NCBI GenBank assembly: GCA_028023455.1
Contig: JAQFVV010012668.1
Span: forward strand, 64,001-128,000
Source of the DNA: Epiperipatus broadwayi
Lineage: Eukaryota; Onychophora; Udeonychophora; Euonychophora; Peripatidae
Reading direction: 5' to 3'
DNA length: 64,000 nucleotides
Below are positions 21,130-32,739 of this stretch, piece after piece. The stretch's first letter is position 1; every line of letters begins with the position of its first letter. Made by a program: the position numbers and the translations under genes. Below the pieces are notes generated by a model. The model saw only the letters and a list, made by a program, of their open reading frames with translations. It ran no database searches and was not told the DNA's origin.

Positions 21130-23300
21130 AAAGTTAAAAAAAATATAAAGAAGCAATTGATTAAAAAAGAGGTCATGTACTTAACTACAAAGACATAAAT
21201 ATTAGCAGCACAAATGGAGGGATAGTCATTATTAATAAAAAGTAAAAGAATACATTGTGGAGATTGATGATATATTAGAAAGGGGCAAGATTAATTATTT
21301 AGTTTACTGGAAAATATCAAATGCAATAATTCAGGTTTATGCACCCAATAAGTTTCCTTAGGATGAAAAAGTAGAGAATTTTTATATGGAAATACAAATT
21401 TGCTTTTGATTAATCCAAACAAAAATTTAAAATTGCTATGGCAAACTTCAATTCTAGAATTGGTAAATGAATGAAAGATAAAAGTGCAATAAATAAATTT
21501 GGTTATTATGATTGAGAAAAGTGCTAAATGAACATGGAAGAGAATTCAAATGAAGATGGATTACAATTAGATTACATTTTGACAAACAGAAAATTTGTAT
21601 TTGAAGACTGAAATGTTTTTAATAGATTTAATGTAGGAAATAATTATCATTTCATGAGATATAAGATGTTAATGAAAAACTCATTAAGAAAAATAATAAT
21701 TATCATTAATATACTAACTCTCAGAAATATTTCAATGAATTTAAATTAGAACTGATAAAATATTTTAAAACATCAAAAATAGTTAGTACAAATAATTTAA
21801 AAGTAAATTTTCTACTAAGACATTACAATGTATGAGGGGAAAAAAAAGGAGATGGAAATATATAAAAATTCACTAAGAAAAATTGAATATCTATAATTTT
21901 ATAAAATATTATGAAAAAGAGTTAATAACCTTTTAAAAAAATATAATTGTAAAATAAAGTGTAAAAACTCTTCATATTGGTAGGAAACTTATTTCTGCAA
22001 AAGGAAGAAAAGATAAAACTTTTACTAAAAAAAGAGATATTATGAAATATGTGGAAGTTTTATTAAAAATTACATAATAATAAAGAACAAGATAACAAAA
22101 GTATTATCTTCATTTATTACATCTTCTGAAACATCTAGCATTTTAATTGAATAGGTAAAGTGTGCAGTTAAATCTATAAAGAAAAAAAAAGCTCTAGGAA
22201 GTGTCTAAATAATAAATATGTATCAAATGATTTGTAAGAATGTCAAAGGAATATTGATGTTTAAGAAAAGTGATAAGGAAAGAATTAAAAATTATAGATC
22301 TATCAGTATTTTATCAGTTCTATATACATTTTTTTATCAAAATAATTATAACTCGTCTATAGTAAATTTTGGATTTTAATCAAGTAAAAAAAAAAAAAAA
22401 GCTGGATTTAAAAGTGATTTTAGCACAGTGAATCATATTCAAATACTAAGAGAAATTAAAGAAAAGAACAATGAAAATGAACTGCGATTATGCTTTGGAT
22501 TTATAGATTATAAAAAAGCATTTTATTTCAGGAGCATTTTTATAGTGATTAAATCATTGGATTATTAAGTTATAGACCTGGGATATTATCGTATTTTGAA
22601 GAATATTTATTGAAATGCAACAACAGTGATTAGATTACATAATGGTACAGAAGATTAAAATTAAGAAGGGTTTATGACAGAGTGATTCCATATTTTTAAA
22701 ACGCTTTACTTCAGTTTTACAAAAAAATATTTTGTGGATTAAAAATGAAAAACTAATGTATATCTTGAAGATTACGTTGATGTTTTTGAAAATAATACTT
22801 CACAGCTTCAGGAAATGTTGCAAGAATCTTCAGATAAAAGTAATAAAGTAGGAGTAAAGATAAATACTAAAAAGATTAAAATAATGTTTCATGGATTTTA
22901 TCCACACACACACACACCCAACAACAATAAAAAAAAATAAAGATTGATAATGATAAACTATAAGATGATGACTACTATAAATACATTGATCAGATTATTA
23001 ATACAGATGGAAACATTATGGATGAAAATTAAACTTGGATGGAGTGTTTTTGGTAGAAATAACTTAAAATTAAAAAGAAATATGCATATTGTTTGAAAAC
23101 GATTAATAAATGTGTTTCCCCAATTCTTATTTATGAATCTGAGATTTGGAGACTTAACAAAAGATTCAATACAGATGCTTCATCTCATTTAGAGATGTAG
23201 AGATAGACATTAGGAGTAATAAAAAAGAGATCAAAAGTGGTAGATGACAGATCAAACCAGTATTACTGACATTTTTGAAAGAATTAATAGAGTGAAATAG
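21130..23300 (+). pseudogene. RTE-like non-LTR element: endonuclease and RT remnants
   Basis: Stop- and frameshift-ridden sequence reads as an RTE-type ORF2. About 21200-21660 gives endonuclease-like pieces: QVYAPNKFP-like text, a DFNSRIGK motif as NFNSRIGK, DYILTNRKF and an HFMRYKMLM end. About 22260-22900 gives RT pieces parallel to the copy at 53.3 kb: NYRSISILSVLYT, a DYKKAF-like segment, the QGD region and the KKIKIMF end. About 22970-23260 holds the C-terminal YLGQ / LTYxSET counterparts, and the final recognisable piece is a Q-x-SITDIFERI-like segment. It is the longest RTE copy here and the only one retaining the endonuclease. It cannot be functional. A (CA)n sits at 22903-22916, and a hairpin MITE lies just after its end. 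Confidence 0.75.
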
Positions 23301-23316
23301 ATATGCAACGTTTTTG

Positions 23317-23517
23317 TAAAATATTTATTTTAAATCAAAAAATACATGATAACAATTAGATTTTATTTGAAAATGTTTATTTTTAAAAGCCAAGCCATTA
23401 AAATCAATTGCTTTATTATAGTTAAGATTTTAATGGCTTGAATTTTTAAAAACAAATATTTTCAAATAAAAGCTAATTGAAATCATATATTTTTTTTGGC
23501 TTAAAATAAATATTTTA
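23317..23517. mobile_element. Palindromic MITE, about 201 bp
   Basis: Two arms of about 90 bp are inverted around a loop of about 20 bp near 23413-23432. The outer ends TAAAATATTTATTTTAA / TTAAAATAAATATTTTA and the inner AAGCCATTAAAATC / GATTTTAATGGCTT are perfect or nearly so. It is A+T-rich and non-coding. No target duplication could be decided in the A/T flanks. Confidence 0.8.
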
Positions 23518-23830
23518 TAAAAATAGTTGCCTAAATATACAACTGAATTACTGAAAATTATATTTTTTCCCCCAAAATAACAAAAGAAAAAATCTCAATC
23601 CTAGCCTGAAAATAAAAAAAAATCTGTGGGATTGTCAGTTTCTTTGTATTATGATATAACCAATTAGTGAGTATTTTTGACTCCTTTTAAATTTGGAAAT
23701 TTGCATGATATTTGTATGATATTGTCATCTTCAGATTTTTTTTTTAAATAATAATTTTAGCTCCAATTTTTATCATTAAATAAAGGTGATCAGGAAAATA
23801 TACATTGTAGATAATGGTGAAACAAATCCA
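23518..23830. other. A+T-rich non-coding stretch
   Basis: I see nothing in it beyond homopolymer runs. Confidence 0.4.
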
Positions 23831-23846
23831 AAAATGATGGCATCAC
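23831..23846. repeat. SINE target-site duplication, left copy
   Basis: AAAATGATGGCATCAC, identical to 23949-23964. Confidence 0.9.
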
Positions 23847-23948
23847 GTCTTGCATTGGTGGTGGAGAGGTCAGCACGACTGTATTGCACTTGCAGGCAGT
23901 TGCCCAGGTTGTGGGTTCGCGTCCCGGCCGATACTATGACACTTAAAA
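23847..23948 (+). mobile_element. tRNA-derived SINE or tRNA retrocopy, about 102 bp
   Basis: It contains an A-box-like TGGTGGAGAGGTCAGC (from 23858) and a good B box GGTTCGCGTCC (23914-23924) at the spacing of a pol III tRNA promoter. A short ACACTTAAA tail follows. Perfect 16-bp duplications flank it, the hallmark of LINE-mediated insertion. The tRNA cloverleaf is imperfect in the anticodon arm, so I cannot assign the parent tRNA. There is no LINE-like 3' region, so it is either a very short SINE or a retroposed tRNA. The intact duplication says it is young. Overlapping ORFs on both strands at 23776-24039 are not genes. Confidence 0.8.
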
Positions 23949-23964
23949 AAAATGATGGCATCAC
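23949..23964. repeat. SINE target-site duplication, right copy
   Basis: AAAATGATGGCATCAC, identical to 23831-23846. Confidence 0.9.
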
Positions 23965-24039
23965 CAAAACACCTCGGAACACTTCGAAAACATCTGGGTG
24001 TTTTAAGGTAAAATAAAAAAGAAATAAGAAAAATTGCAC

Positions 24040-25899
24040 CTAATACTTTTTAAAAATTCCTAATCTTTTATCTCTTCCATAGAATTTTATTGATTTTTTT
24101 AAAAAAAGAAAATCTGTTACTTCAGTCAGCCAATAAATAGAAGACAACTTTGCATGGCTTAATGCAGTGGTAGAAATGTGGATTCTCCAGCTCAAGGTTT
24201 CTGAATCTGATGAGTCTATCATTTCTGGTATTCAATGTTTTATAAACTCCCAAGCTGCAAAACCATTTGATTATTTTAAGAGAAGATTGTTTTGAAATAT
24301 GGCAAGCATTCTCTATTTTCATTAATTATTAAAAATGTGTATACTATACTCATTTTTAAATATATGTAGATGTATGTACATATATATATATCTTAAATAT
24401 TGATTTTTTTCCCTTAAACTATTTGTAATTCAAATTTGCAAGCACTTCTTTATCTGAGTGACAAGACGGTTTCTTTCTTTTTTATAACCTAATGCTAAGT
24501 ACACTTTTAGTGAAGTTTACTAATATATCACCATTTATATATAAAATTATGTGTGTGTTTTATATGTTTTTATTTATACGTAACATGTATGATTATAGTG
24601 ATTCCATTATACAGATTTGGAAATAAACAAAACATGAACTATTATCTCCTAATTCTGGCTACTCAAATGTGAAGGTTTTGCATTATCATTTTCAAAACAT
24701 TAATACAATATCTTCACATTTGATGATATAAAATTAATCTAGAACATTTTACGTGAACATTTCTTATTTTAAAATAATTGTTTAATGCAGAAGAATAGCT
24801 AAAAGATTAATGTTAAGCACACAGAAGTAAACGTGTTTTCAGCTGAAAACGCATCTTTGTACTTTTGCATTTTCTATTTTCAGTTTATTTTCAATTTATA
24901 AATTCGGGTATCTTTTTAGGAGGCATTTTGATAAAAAGAAATGCCACAATTTATTACTTTTTAAGCTAGTTTTGTTTATTTTAAATTATAGTAGATATTC
25001 TTTATGATGCTAAGTAGATTATCCTGATTTGTTTGTTTTGACCAAAAATTATTTTTCATTACTTGCTGATTTATTGATATATTATCATTTCCCCCATAGT
25101 GAACACTAATCAAATTTAATCCTAGGAATTCACTTCCTATAGTTGAATGTTATTTAATACTAAGATTGTAATTAATAATTTTTAAAATGCATACTCTACT
25201 GTCACATTTAGACACATAGTCTTATGGTTATGGCCTTAATATAATATTACTTAGTACTAAGATGAAAGTATAAAAAAGCTGACTGATGTCAATATTTTGA
25301 ACAGAATAATAGTAGAATTGTTTAAATTCCCTTTTCTATGAGAATTTTAACAATATAATAGCAACTCTAGCAAGGAGTTTCATCTTCTAGGATATTGAAG
25401 GCAAATATTTCAGGTTAAATATAACCAATTATGTTCTTGATGCCCAATATTTATCTATCAAAATAAGGAAATTAATGACAAATTTATTAGATCACTGGAT
25501 GGTGTTAGAAAAGAAATGGAAAGATATCTATGGGAAACCTGAACTTTACATGATCTAATTGATCACTTTTACCTAAGTCTGATGATTATAAAAGCACTTC
25601 TAACACAACTATTGCTATTTCTAATGATATTGCCAATCTTATATATCAGCCTTTTACACCCAAGAGTGATAGAATAAAAGAAAGTATGATTACACAAAAC
25701 TACAAGCTTCTGTTTAAATGTGTTTTTAATATAAATTTTAAAAAAACAACCCCAGTAGATATTAGTGAACTTGCTTTTGACTGTGTTAAACCAATTTATC
25801 AGACAAAAAGCCCATAGCATACTTTCAGATTTTTTTAAAAAAATTAAGGCCTAAAGCATTTTTTCCCAAAAATTTGACACAAAAGCAAATCTTAAAATC
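24040..25899. other. Mostly non-coding; one G+C-richer block at 24110-24310
   Basis: The block 24110-24310 has higher G+C and a 66-codon minus-strand frame (24322-24122) preceded, on that strand, by a TTTTGCAG acceptor-like site inside the frame. I recognise no family. The rest is A+T-rich. Frames at about 25570-25900 may be decayed N-terminal sequence of the RT that follows. Confidence 0.3.
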
Positions 25900-27650
25900 A
25901 AATAAACTCACCTATAGAAAATTATCATAAAATATTATTACAATATATTCTCTATAAGCCACTTGAAAAAGTCATATTAACAAGAAAATTGCTGTAGTTA
26001 AGAGGCATTTATTGTAAAGCAAGCTGGAGTTAAACCAGGAAGAAACTGCTGTGAATAAGTTTCATCTTTTACAACTCATGCTGAAAAATGTTTTTAAAAT
26101 ATATTAAAAACTATTACTTTTATTAATCTAATTTCAGCTTATTAATCTTTTTGAAAAGATAAACTTCTAAAAGTGTCTAAAATGTTTAAAGATAGCACAA
26201 TCATCAATTTATTTGATAAATTGATCTTCAATAGAAAAATTCAAGTAATATTAAAAGACAGTCATAGTTTATACAAAGTTAGAATAGTCTACAATAAATT
26301 CAGTTCTCTATCTACTTTAATTAATATATTTATCAATAGTTTGTCAGATATAGAATATATTCAAATATCAGCCTTTTAAGCTAATTGTGCGTACGCTTTG
26401 CGAGTGTTAATAATAAATGAATACTTTCTCACCAATACAAGATATAGATAGTATTTATGCAGGAATAAAAGGAATCCTCTTATTCCTACAACTCAAATGC
26501 TTATATATGAGCAAATCTGAAGTACTGGCAAGTAAAGCGTGAGGATGGAACCATCACTTTAAATTACTATATACAATGTCTGAATGAATGACGTGGGTGA
26601 AATTGTCTAGAATTTACTAAATGTCATTCCAACTGGATTCATTCAGACATTGTATATAGTAATTTAAAGTGATGGTTCCATCCTCATGCTTTACTTGACA
26701 GTACTTCAGATTTGCTCATATATAAGCATTTGAGTCATAGGAATAAGAGGATTCCTTTTATTCCTGCATAAATACTATATCTTGTATTGGTGAGAAAGTA
26801 TTCATTTATTATTAACACTCGCAAAGCGTATGCACAATTAGCTTAAAAGGCTGATATTTGAATGTATACAATTGTAAACATATGCTATATAAAATAAATG
26901 CTTATTTACATAAGATATAGAATATAGAAAATTCATATATTCTGATGATATTATTTTTACTTCACAAATTTTTTTCTTTCCTGGAATAGAAAATACTCTC
27001 GATAAGGATGTGAAAAGTTTTGTAATCTTTTTTAAAGTGAGATTTTATTCCTAATTCATCAAAGACAGTATATTCAATTTTTTATCTAAATAATAGGCAA
27101 ACATTCTGTAATCTGAATATAATCTTTATCAACAATAGATTAAGATACAATTCATCCCATGTTATTTAGAAGTAATTATGAATAATAACATAAGTTATTT
27201 ATTTCATTTAGACAGTGTTAGATCTAAAATAATTTCTAGGAATAGCTGAATGGCATTGCTTGGAATTGTTAGTCAAGCACTTTTACAAAAGCTTTCTTAG
27301 TTCTAGCATATTTCACTGCTGAATAGTTTTTCCATGTTTCAAGAAATAGTTTCTCCTGTTAAACTGTATATTCAATTAAATATTATCTTGAGAAATATTA
27401 TTGACACACTCAAGTCTCTTTTGTGTCAGCTTCCTGCTTTTTCACATATCCCTCACTAGATATCAGAAAATAAGTTGCCTGCAGAAATTACATAAAAAAC
27501 TATTAAATAGATTAAACTTGCTAATAACTCAATATATAGTTTCTCATCTAAGACTTGTTTTATCAAGATTCCCTGTTTGGATGTTATAAGATTACAAAAA
27601 AATTTTCTTTTTTCCATATCCATCAATAATGCTAATTAGGTTTGATCTTC
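25900..27650 (+). pseudogene. Jockey-superfamily non-LTR RT, decayed and split by a MITE
   Basis: Broken frames read in order as a LINE RT. QAGVKPGRNCCE lies near 26020 (consensus QAGFRPGRSCT). An F-x-LTxAYDT-like region follows, then KLIFNRKIQVILKD and INIFINSLSDIEY (26240-26360), the strands that precede the catalytic loop. After the 505-bp MITE the frame resumes with FSDDIIFTS (about 26940), the Y-x-D-D box with F-S in place of Y-A. Downstream at 27180-27230 is NNISYLFHLDSVRSKI-type sequence, and from about 27401 LKSLLCQLPAFSHIP and LSRFPVWM, matching the C-terminal part of the same family. Many stops show it is long dead. The pieces fit with the MITE removed, so the MITE came later. Confidence 0.75.
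26359..26863. mobile_element. Palindromic MITE, 505 bp, inserted in the RT
   Basis: Arms of about 230 bp (26359-26589 and 26637-26863) are inverted copies around a 47-bp spacer. They differ by a few substitutions and small indels. The outer ends are ATTCAAATATCAGCC / GGCTGATATTTGAAT. No coding capacity. The RNA would fold into one very long hairpin. The DNA-transposon family is not identifiable from the ends alone. Confidence 0.9.
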
Positions 27651-28007
27651 TTAGATATTACTGAATATTATCATCAGATTCAGGAATAACCTATGATCAT
27701 TTATTTACTTAATAAGTCAATTTTAATAGTTATGCAGATATGAACTAACATAAACTATGAATTACATAGTTAATGAGTATTGCATGCATGGTTATAGGGC
27801 AAAATTTTGAATAATCTACTAAAACTGTTATTGATTCTATCTTCTAGTTGATATTTCTACTGGTTTTTTTTAATATTTTGTTAATAGTTAAAATTATTTT
27901 TTTAAAAAAACTACCTATAAGTCAAATAAAATAAATAAATAATTGATTTTTTTTAAATGAGTCACTTAAACTCTAATATTATTACCAACTCTGATATTTG
28001 TTTTTTA
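27651..28007. other. A+T-rich non-coding stretch
   Basis: Nothing is recognised. Confidence 0.4.
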
Positions 28008-28120
28008 AGAAAGTTAAATTTTTCAAATATATATATATATATATATATGAAAAATTTAACTTTCTATATATATATATATATATATATATAGTAAATATAT
28101 ATATATATATATATATTTAC
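28008..28120. repeat. Two successive (AT)n-centred palindromes
   Basis: First, AGAAAGTTAAATTTTTC at about 28008 is inverted as GAAAAATTTAACTTTCT at 28049-28065 around (AT)n. Then AGTAAATATAT... closes on ...ATATATTTACT at 28090-28121. The E2 LTR starts at 28121. The ORF 27998-28180 is repeat translation. Confidence 0.85.
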
Positions 28121-30737
28121 TGTACCAGTCCATACTCCCTGTGGAAATCTTTTCTTAATCTTGCACTGAGCATGAAGTGACCAAGATTCAACAGGTAAAG
28201 AAATGGATATCAATCTAGCCGATTGTCTGTACTCATGTATATTGGTACTTCCAGCTAAATTGATAGAAAGAGTGGATTGACAGGACTCTTCCAGTTAAAA
28301 ACACCCTTTAGTTGATATCTTATTTGAATGACCGAATATTTAGAACAATGGCAAGTACACACCTTTGAAAAATCTATTTATAAAATAGACTTTTGCTGCC
28401 ACTTCTAGAAAAGAATAAAAAAAATAAATTTTTCACCCTCCTAGAAGAATGTGCAATACCATATGTTCAGCGAAGCATAAGAATAAGATTTAACACCCCG
28501 GTAGAGTGATATCCCTTTGTGGCTAGCTCAGTCACTCTACAATATAGGGTCTTCAAATGGGTAAGTTAAATGATTATTACCGGTATGTGGTTGATAAGGA
28601 AAGAATACATTTTGATCAATATAAATAATAATAATATGAAAACGAAACAAGTTTAATAATATGATTAAATATTTATTTAATCTCAAATATCCACCACCAT
28701 TTCATACTAATGGTGATATAATAATAAAAAAATACTAAATAATTAATTATCCCCCATATATATATTCGAGGCATTGAAATAAATAAAATACAATTTTAAA
28801 TAAGAAAAATAATAAATCCCTAAAGCTATTTACAATGTTTATAAGTAATGGAAGTGGTCTGAGCTCCTTTTACCCAATAGAAATAAATTTTACTTTGTGT
28901 GATTTGATATACAAATATGAGATTCTCGGTCATACAGGCATGCACTTTTACTCAGTGCTTTAAAACCCTTTTATTGATAGCAATAATAATAATAAAAACT
29001 ATGCATACGTATATTTGCATTATGAGATATTTCAATAATTTCATATTTTTCAACAAGTCAACAAGGTTGCATTGGCTCGATACTATATCGTACTCACCAT
29101 AAGGTACTGTATCTATTTCCCTCTTGCTATAGATAAATTCATGTACATGTATATACGTGCAGCACAATTATACACTTACTATTACTTTAAATATAAAGTT
29201 ATTGGAGTACTTGCTTACAGGGAATCTACAATAGATCAATCCCTTCTTGCATGCATCCTAAGGTGCAGCAGTGACAAAAAAAAAAAACTTAAAAAGGATA
29301 TATGGTTAAATACATTTTTAGATATTCAGCATGAGATATCGTATTTACCGAATATTATAAGCGTATGTATGCATATACATACATGTATATCCATATATAA
29401 CTAATTCCAGGAGTAACAACAAGAGGAAAATGAATAGAAACAACAACAATAAAGAATCTCATTGCAATCTTTGTTGAAAATACTAGAATTTGAAATAGAA
29501 AAATTGACTCAAAGGATTTAAGTAAAAGCTTTATCATTTATGCTGTAATAACCGCAAATTCATATACATATGCGAGAAACTCTCTCTCTTTTTTAAATGA
29601 TTAATAATAATAACAAAAAATAATATATCTAATTGGAAATATCAAATTTAATTATTTCAATATTAATAAATATCTTAAAATAAACTTATATCTACATCTT
29701 CATTCTTCTCCTCTGGGCTTTTAAGTGGGCTTCAAGTTAACTGGCTGTGTGGTGAAGATTTCATCCATTTAGCAAGGTGGCATTTGTCATCATCATGGGT
29801 GGCTGGAATTGGCGTGGTCACATCTTGGCAGCTTGGGACAGAGAAAGGGTGGTGCACCGGCTAGTTGTCTACCCCATGGTTATTTTGCTGGAATCTCTAG
29901 TATATTGCTTCATATCTTCTTTTTTTATATATCTAATAATAATTAGGATTATTAAAAAATTTTCATAAGTTGGCTCCAATGGTTACTCGAATCCACAAAG
30001 ACAAGAGTTCTTAAAAGAACTGTATAATGGATTTGTTCTTAAGAATGTCACCAATAGTCCTATTCATAAATGAATCTCTAAGTAGCTGGTTTCTTGGAGA
30101 ATTCTGGAGCCACAAAAAAGAATGACTTGCCCAGAACAACTGCCAAAGAAAGAATGAATCCCACAGCACTATCAATCCCACTAATAAGAACCAATTCAGA
30201 TATCCCTCTGAGAAGAATGAATCAGCCAATCCTTTTAATTCAGCTTATCACTTAGATTGCAAACATTCTTTTATATTTTTCCGATTAAATTCTACATTTT
30301 AAGTTTGACATCCATCTTGAATAACCCAGACCACTTGCTTACAAAATCAATTGAAAAAAATTTTTTTAAAGAGATAACAGTTTAATTATAGCATTATCAA
30401 ACCTTTTGCTTTTGATCAGATTTTTGCAAAAGCAATTAACATTACTTGCTTATGGAATAAAATTACAATCTTTAGAAAAGTAATTAAAAAAATATCCAAG
30501 TATGTTGGAAAATTAAAAAAAAGCAATTACATATAATGACATATCATAAAAAATATACAAAAAGGAAAAGCAAAAATGAAAAAATACATGAGTTTATTAT
30601 AGGTGTACAATATTTAAATTTGTGTGTGTGGGTATTTTACTGCTCAGACCGAACCTCCATTATTAATCTAGCACATTTTTATATTTGTTGTGCTTAATAC
30701 AGACTTTGTGCAAGGCCATTTGATAATGCCTGGCACA
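28121..30737 (-). repeat. E2 3' LTR (2617 bp)
   Basis: It is collinear with 34036-36678, beginning TGTACCAGTCCATACTCCC and ending CCTGGCACA on the plus strand. A G+C-richer island lies at about 29700-29900. The open frames inside (for example 29072-29404) are not conserved in a coding way between copies. Confidence 0.9.
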
Positions 30738-30740
30738 ATA

Positions 30741-30751
30741 CCCCCCTCTCC
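30741..30751 (-). promoter_or_regulatory. E2 polypurine tract
   Basis: The gag strand reads GGAGAGGGGGG followed by TATTG and the LTR start TGTGCCAGG. This is the expected plus-strand primer site next to the 3' LTR and confirms the element's orientation. Confidence 0.8.
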
Positions 30752-31492
30752 AATGAGACTTTTAAATGGATATGACCATTTAAAGTCTTAAGTTCTTATT
30801 TACATAGATATTAAGTATATGTTTACTAGTTATATTTTTACTAATTTTTGTATTTTTCTTTTGAAACTCTACAAAGTACGATGTCCAACGGTGACAATGT
30901 GACACTTCATCCCCCATAACATCGATATACTAAGCCAAAACTGCATAAGCATCCCAATCACCAGGGTCAGAGATAAAAGAAGACAAACAGATGGGCAACA
31001 TGAAGATATCTATTTTTTCTAGAACTCTGTGGCCAGCCAAGCAAAGTCGAACGAAACAGGAAAAATACTAACAGAATAATGTACCAAACTTAGCAGGTGC
31101 ATCCATGCTCAATAACCTTTGGAGGCTGACAGGATATTTTGCAACCACAGACAAAGGGCTTTGAGTAAGAGTTGAAGTTAATGCTCCTCTGCTTTCTATA
31201 CGAGACTTACGAGTACGTTTGCATTACCCCAACTGAGTCCCAGAGAATATTTTCTCTGCTAAAAGAATTGCTCGCATTTTTGTGTGATGAAAAGTGTTCC
31301 TTCACCTGAAGCCACAGAGACTCCAGATCACACAGACATCTCCATCCAACCCCTGCACATCCCCCATCTCCAGAGCCTGAGTTCAAAAAATGCCAATACG
31401 AATCAACCCATACACACAATGCCTGAGAGACAAAAGTTCACAAGAAACCTATAAACATCTAACTACAAAGATTCTTAAATTATGTGATCTGA
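30752..31492. other. E2 interior between gag and 3' LTR, no recognised product
   Basis: About 740 bp of less A+T-rich sequence with only short frames (for example 31419-31207 on minus). I see no protease, RT or envelope motif. It could be a 3' non-coding packaging region or a decayed tail domain. Confidence 0.5.
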
Positions 31493-31759
31493 TTAATTTT
31501 CATCTTTACTACACCCTGGCCTTGGTGAGGGTGGTCTGAACTGTTTTTCTTTCCAATATTTCTTTCTTTGATTGTAACCATTGTTTTCTGTTTGGTGAGT
31601 GCGCCTTTCTATGCTGTTATTTCTCGGTATGGAATTTCTATGCCAATGATTTTGTTTTTGCATATCTTTGTTCCCCTGTGTCTCTCTTTGGGTCATGTCT
31701 ACTGCACTTAATACTTCCGCCATTTGTTGCACTGTATTCATATTTGTGGTAAGTAACAT
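31493..31759 (-). pseudogene. E2 Gag C-terminal region
   Basis: A basic, Q/N/R-rich peptide ending PRPGCSKDEN. It starts with a segment like the E3 MLIGTERKTVEQVAELLNAF part (here LLTTNMNTVQQMAEVLSAV), so it is the Gag C-terminus. It is separated from the core by a small break near 31800. No CCHC knuckle is present. The basic tail may bind RNA. Confidence 0.65.
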
Positions 31760-31810
31760 TTGTTCAATCCCAAGTGGCAGATTATGACGGATTATTCTGA
31801 CAATTTGCCC

Positions 31811-32170
31811 CTATGATATGTGACATGCGTTTAATGTCCGAAGTGTTGCCACTTGTCTTCTGAAAAATTGCAAGTAATTTTCGCCATTATTCTCATTATG
31901 TTTTTCCTGCATGGCTTGGTATAGAATCAACTCTTGATGCTGTTCATTCCAAAAACTTTTTAATAATTCCTTTTTATATTCCTCAAATGTTACTGGATAG
32001 TGGAACAAGGATTCCCACCATGCCTGAGCATCGCCATGGAGATGACTGCAGGCGATTGTCAGTTTATTAAAGTCATTGATTTGGTTTACCTGGAAAAAAT
32101 TTTCCAAGCTTTTAATGTGCTCCATAGGAGTTTCACCTGTTTGTCCTTCAAATATTTTTATTTTTAGGAA
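31811..32170 (-). pseudogene. gag: E2 Gag core
   Basis: The frame reads NQFLKIKIFEGQTGETPMEH then IKSLENFF, a GDAQAWWESLFHYP segment, FWNEQHQELILYQAM and LQFFRRQVATLR. This is the same ordered set as in E1 and E3 and is typical of retrotransposon Gag capsid regions. The first Met in this frame is at 32125, but the homologous sequence begins about 45 bases earlier, so the real protein was continuous with the coiled-coil part at 32303-32737. A gap of about 130 bp with stops separates them now. Confidence 0.8.
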
Positions 32171-32302
32171 TTGGTTTATATTGCACGGTAAGGTTGTCCC
32201 TTTTCTTTTTTATGCATCTCATTTTTAATGCTATGATCTTCAGTTATTTCAGGATCCTCTCCTTTTTTCTTGACTTGATCCTGAACATATTCATGCTCTG
32301 CT

Positions 32303-32737
32303 TCAGTCATATTCTGACTCATTTCTATTTTTTTTCAGCCTACTGCTGTTGCCTTGTTCCGGATTATTTTCGTTTTTCATGCTTTGAAATCTTGTTTCGA
32401 TTTCATTTTTTAGTTCATGTTTGACATAATCTATTTTTTGATTTATATCATCTATTTTTTGATTTATATATGTTGTATTTTCTGATAGTTGTTGCCTCAA
32501 TTCATTTATTTCCTGCAGTATTCTGACTATTTCTTGTTTTATAGTCCATAAAATTTCTTCCATCATGGTCCACCTGCGTTTGTTTTCCGCTTCAAGTTTT
32601 TTGCTTCTTTGTTGATCATTTTCTTTTTGCTCACAGTGAATCTTTTCCTCTGGTTCTTTGTTAACCGAGGTGTTTGTATCACTTATTGGCTGTTGATCCA
32701 TTTTTCTTGATTTGGATCTTGTCCACATTAACAGCAC
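32303..32737 (-). pseudogene. E2 Gag N-terminal coiled coil (144 aa)
   Basis: A strongly charged, heptad-patterned peptide (residues about 25-115, with many E, K, Q, I and L) starting MLLMWTRSKSRKMDQQP. It precedes the Gag core on the same strand and corresponds to the coiled-coil segments of E1 (8400-8100) and E3 (37149-37550). Likely role: Gag multimerisation. It is separated from the core by stops or a frameshift. Confidence 0.65.
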
Positions 32738-32739
32738 AG

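Noticed and set aside
28490-28560. tRNA-like TAGCTCAGT segment in the E2 LTR
   Set aside because: A-box-like words and a short stem are present, but no B box at the right spacing and no cloverleaf.
29072-29404. 110-codon ORF and its counterpart at 34834-35247
   Set aside because: Both lie in the E2 LTRs; differences between the copies include frame-altering indels and stops, so it is not conserved as protein.
31493-32737. Reading the coiled-coil frames as a cellular structural gene
   Set aside because: They sit between matched LTRs and lead into a Gag core; the same architecture occurs in E1 and E3.
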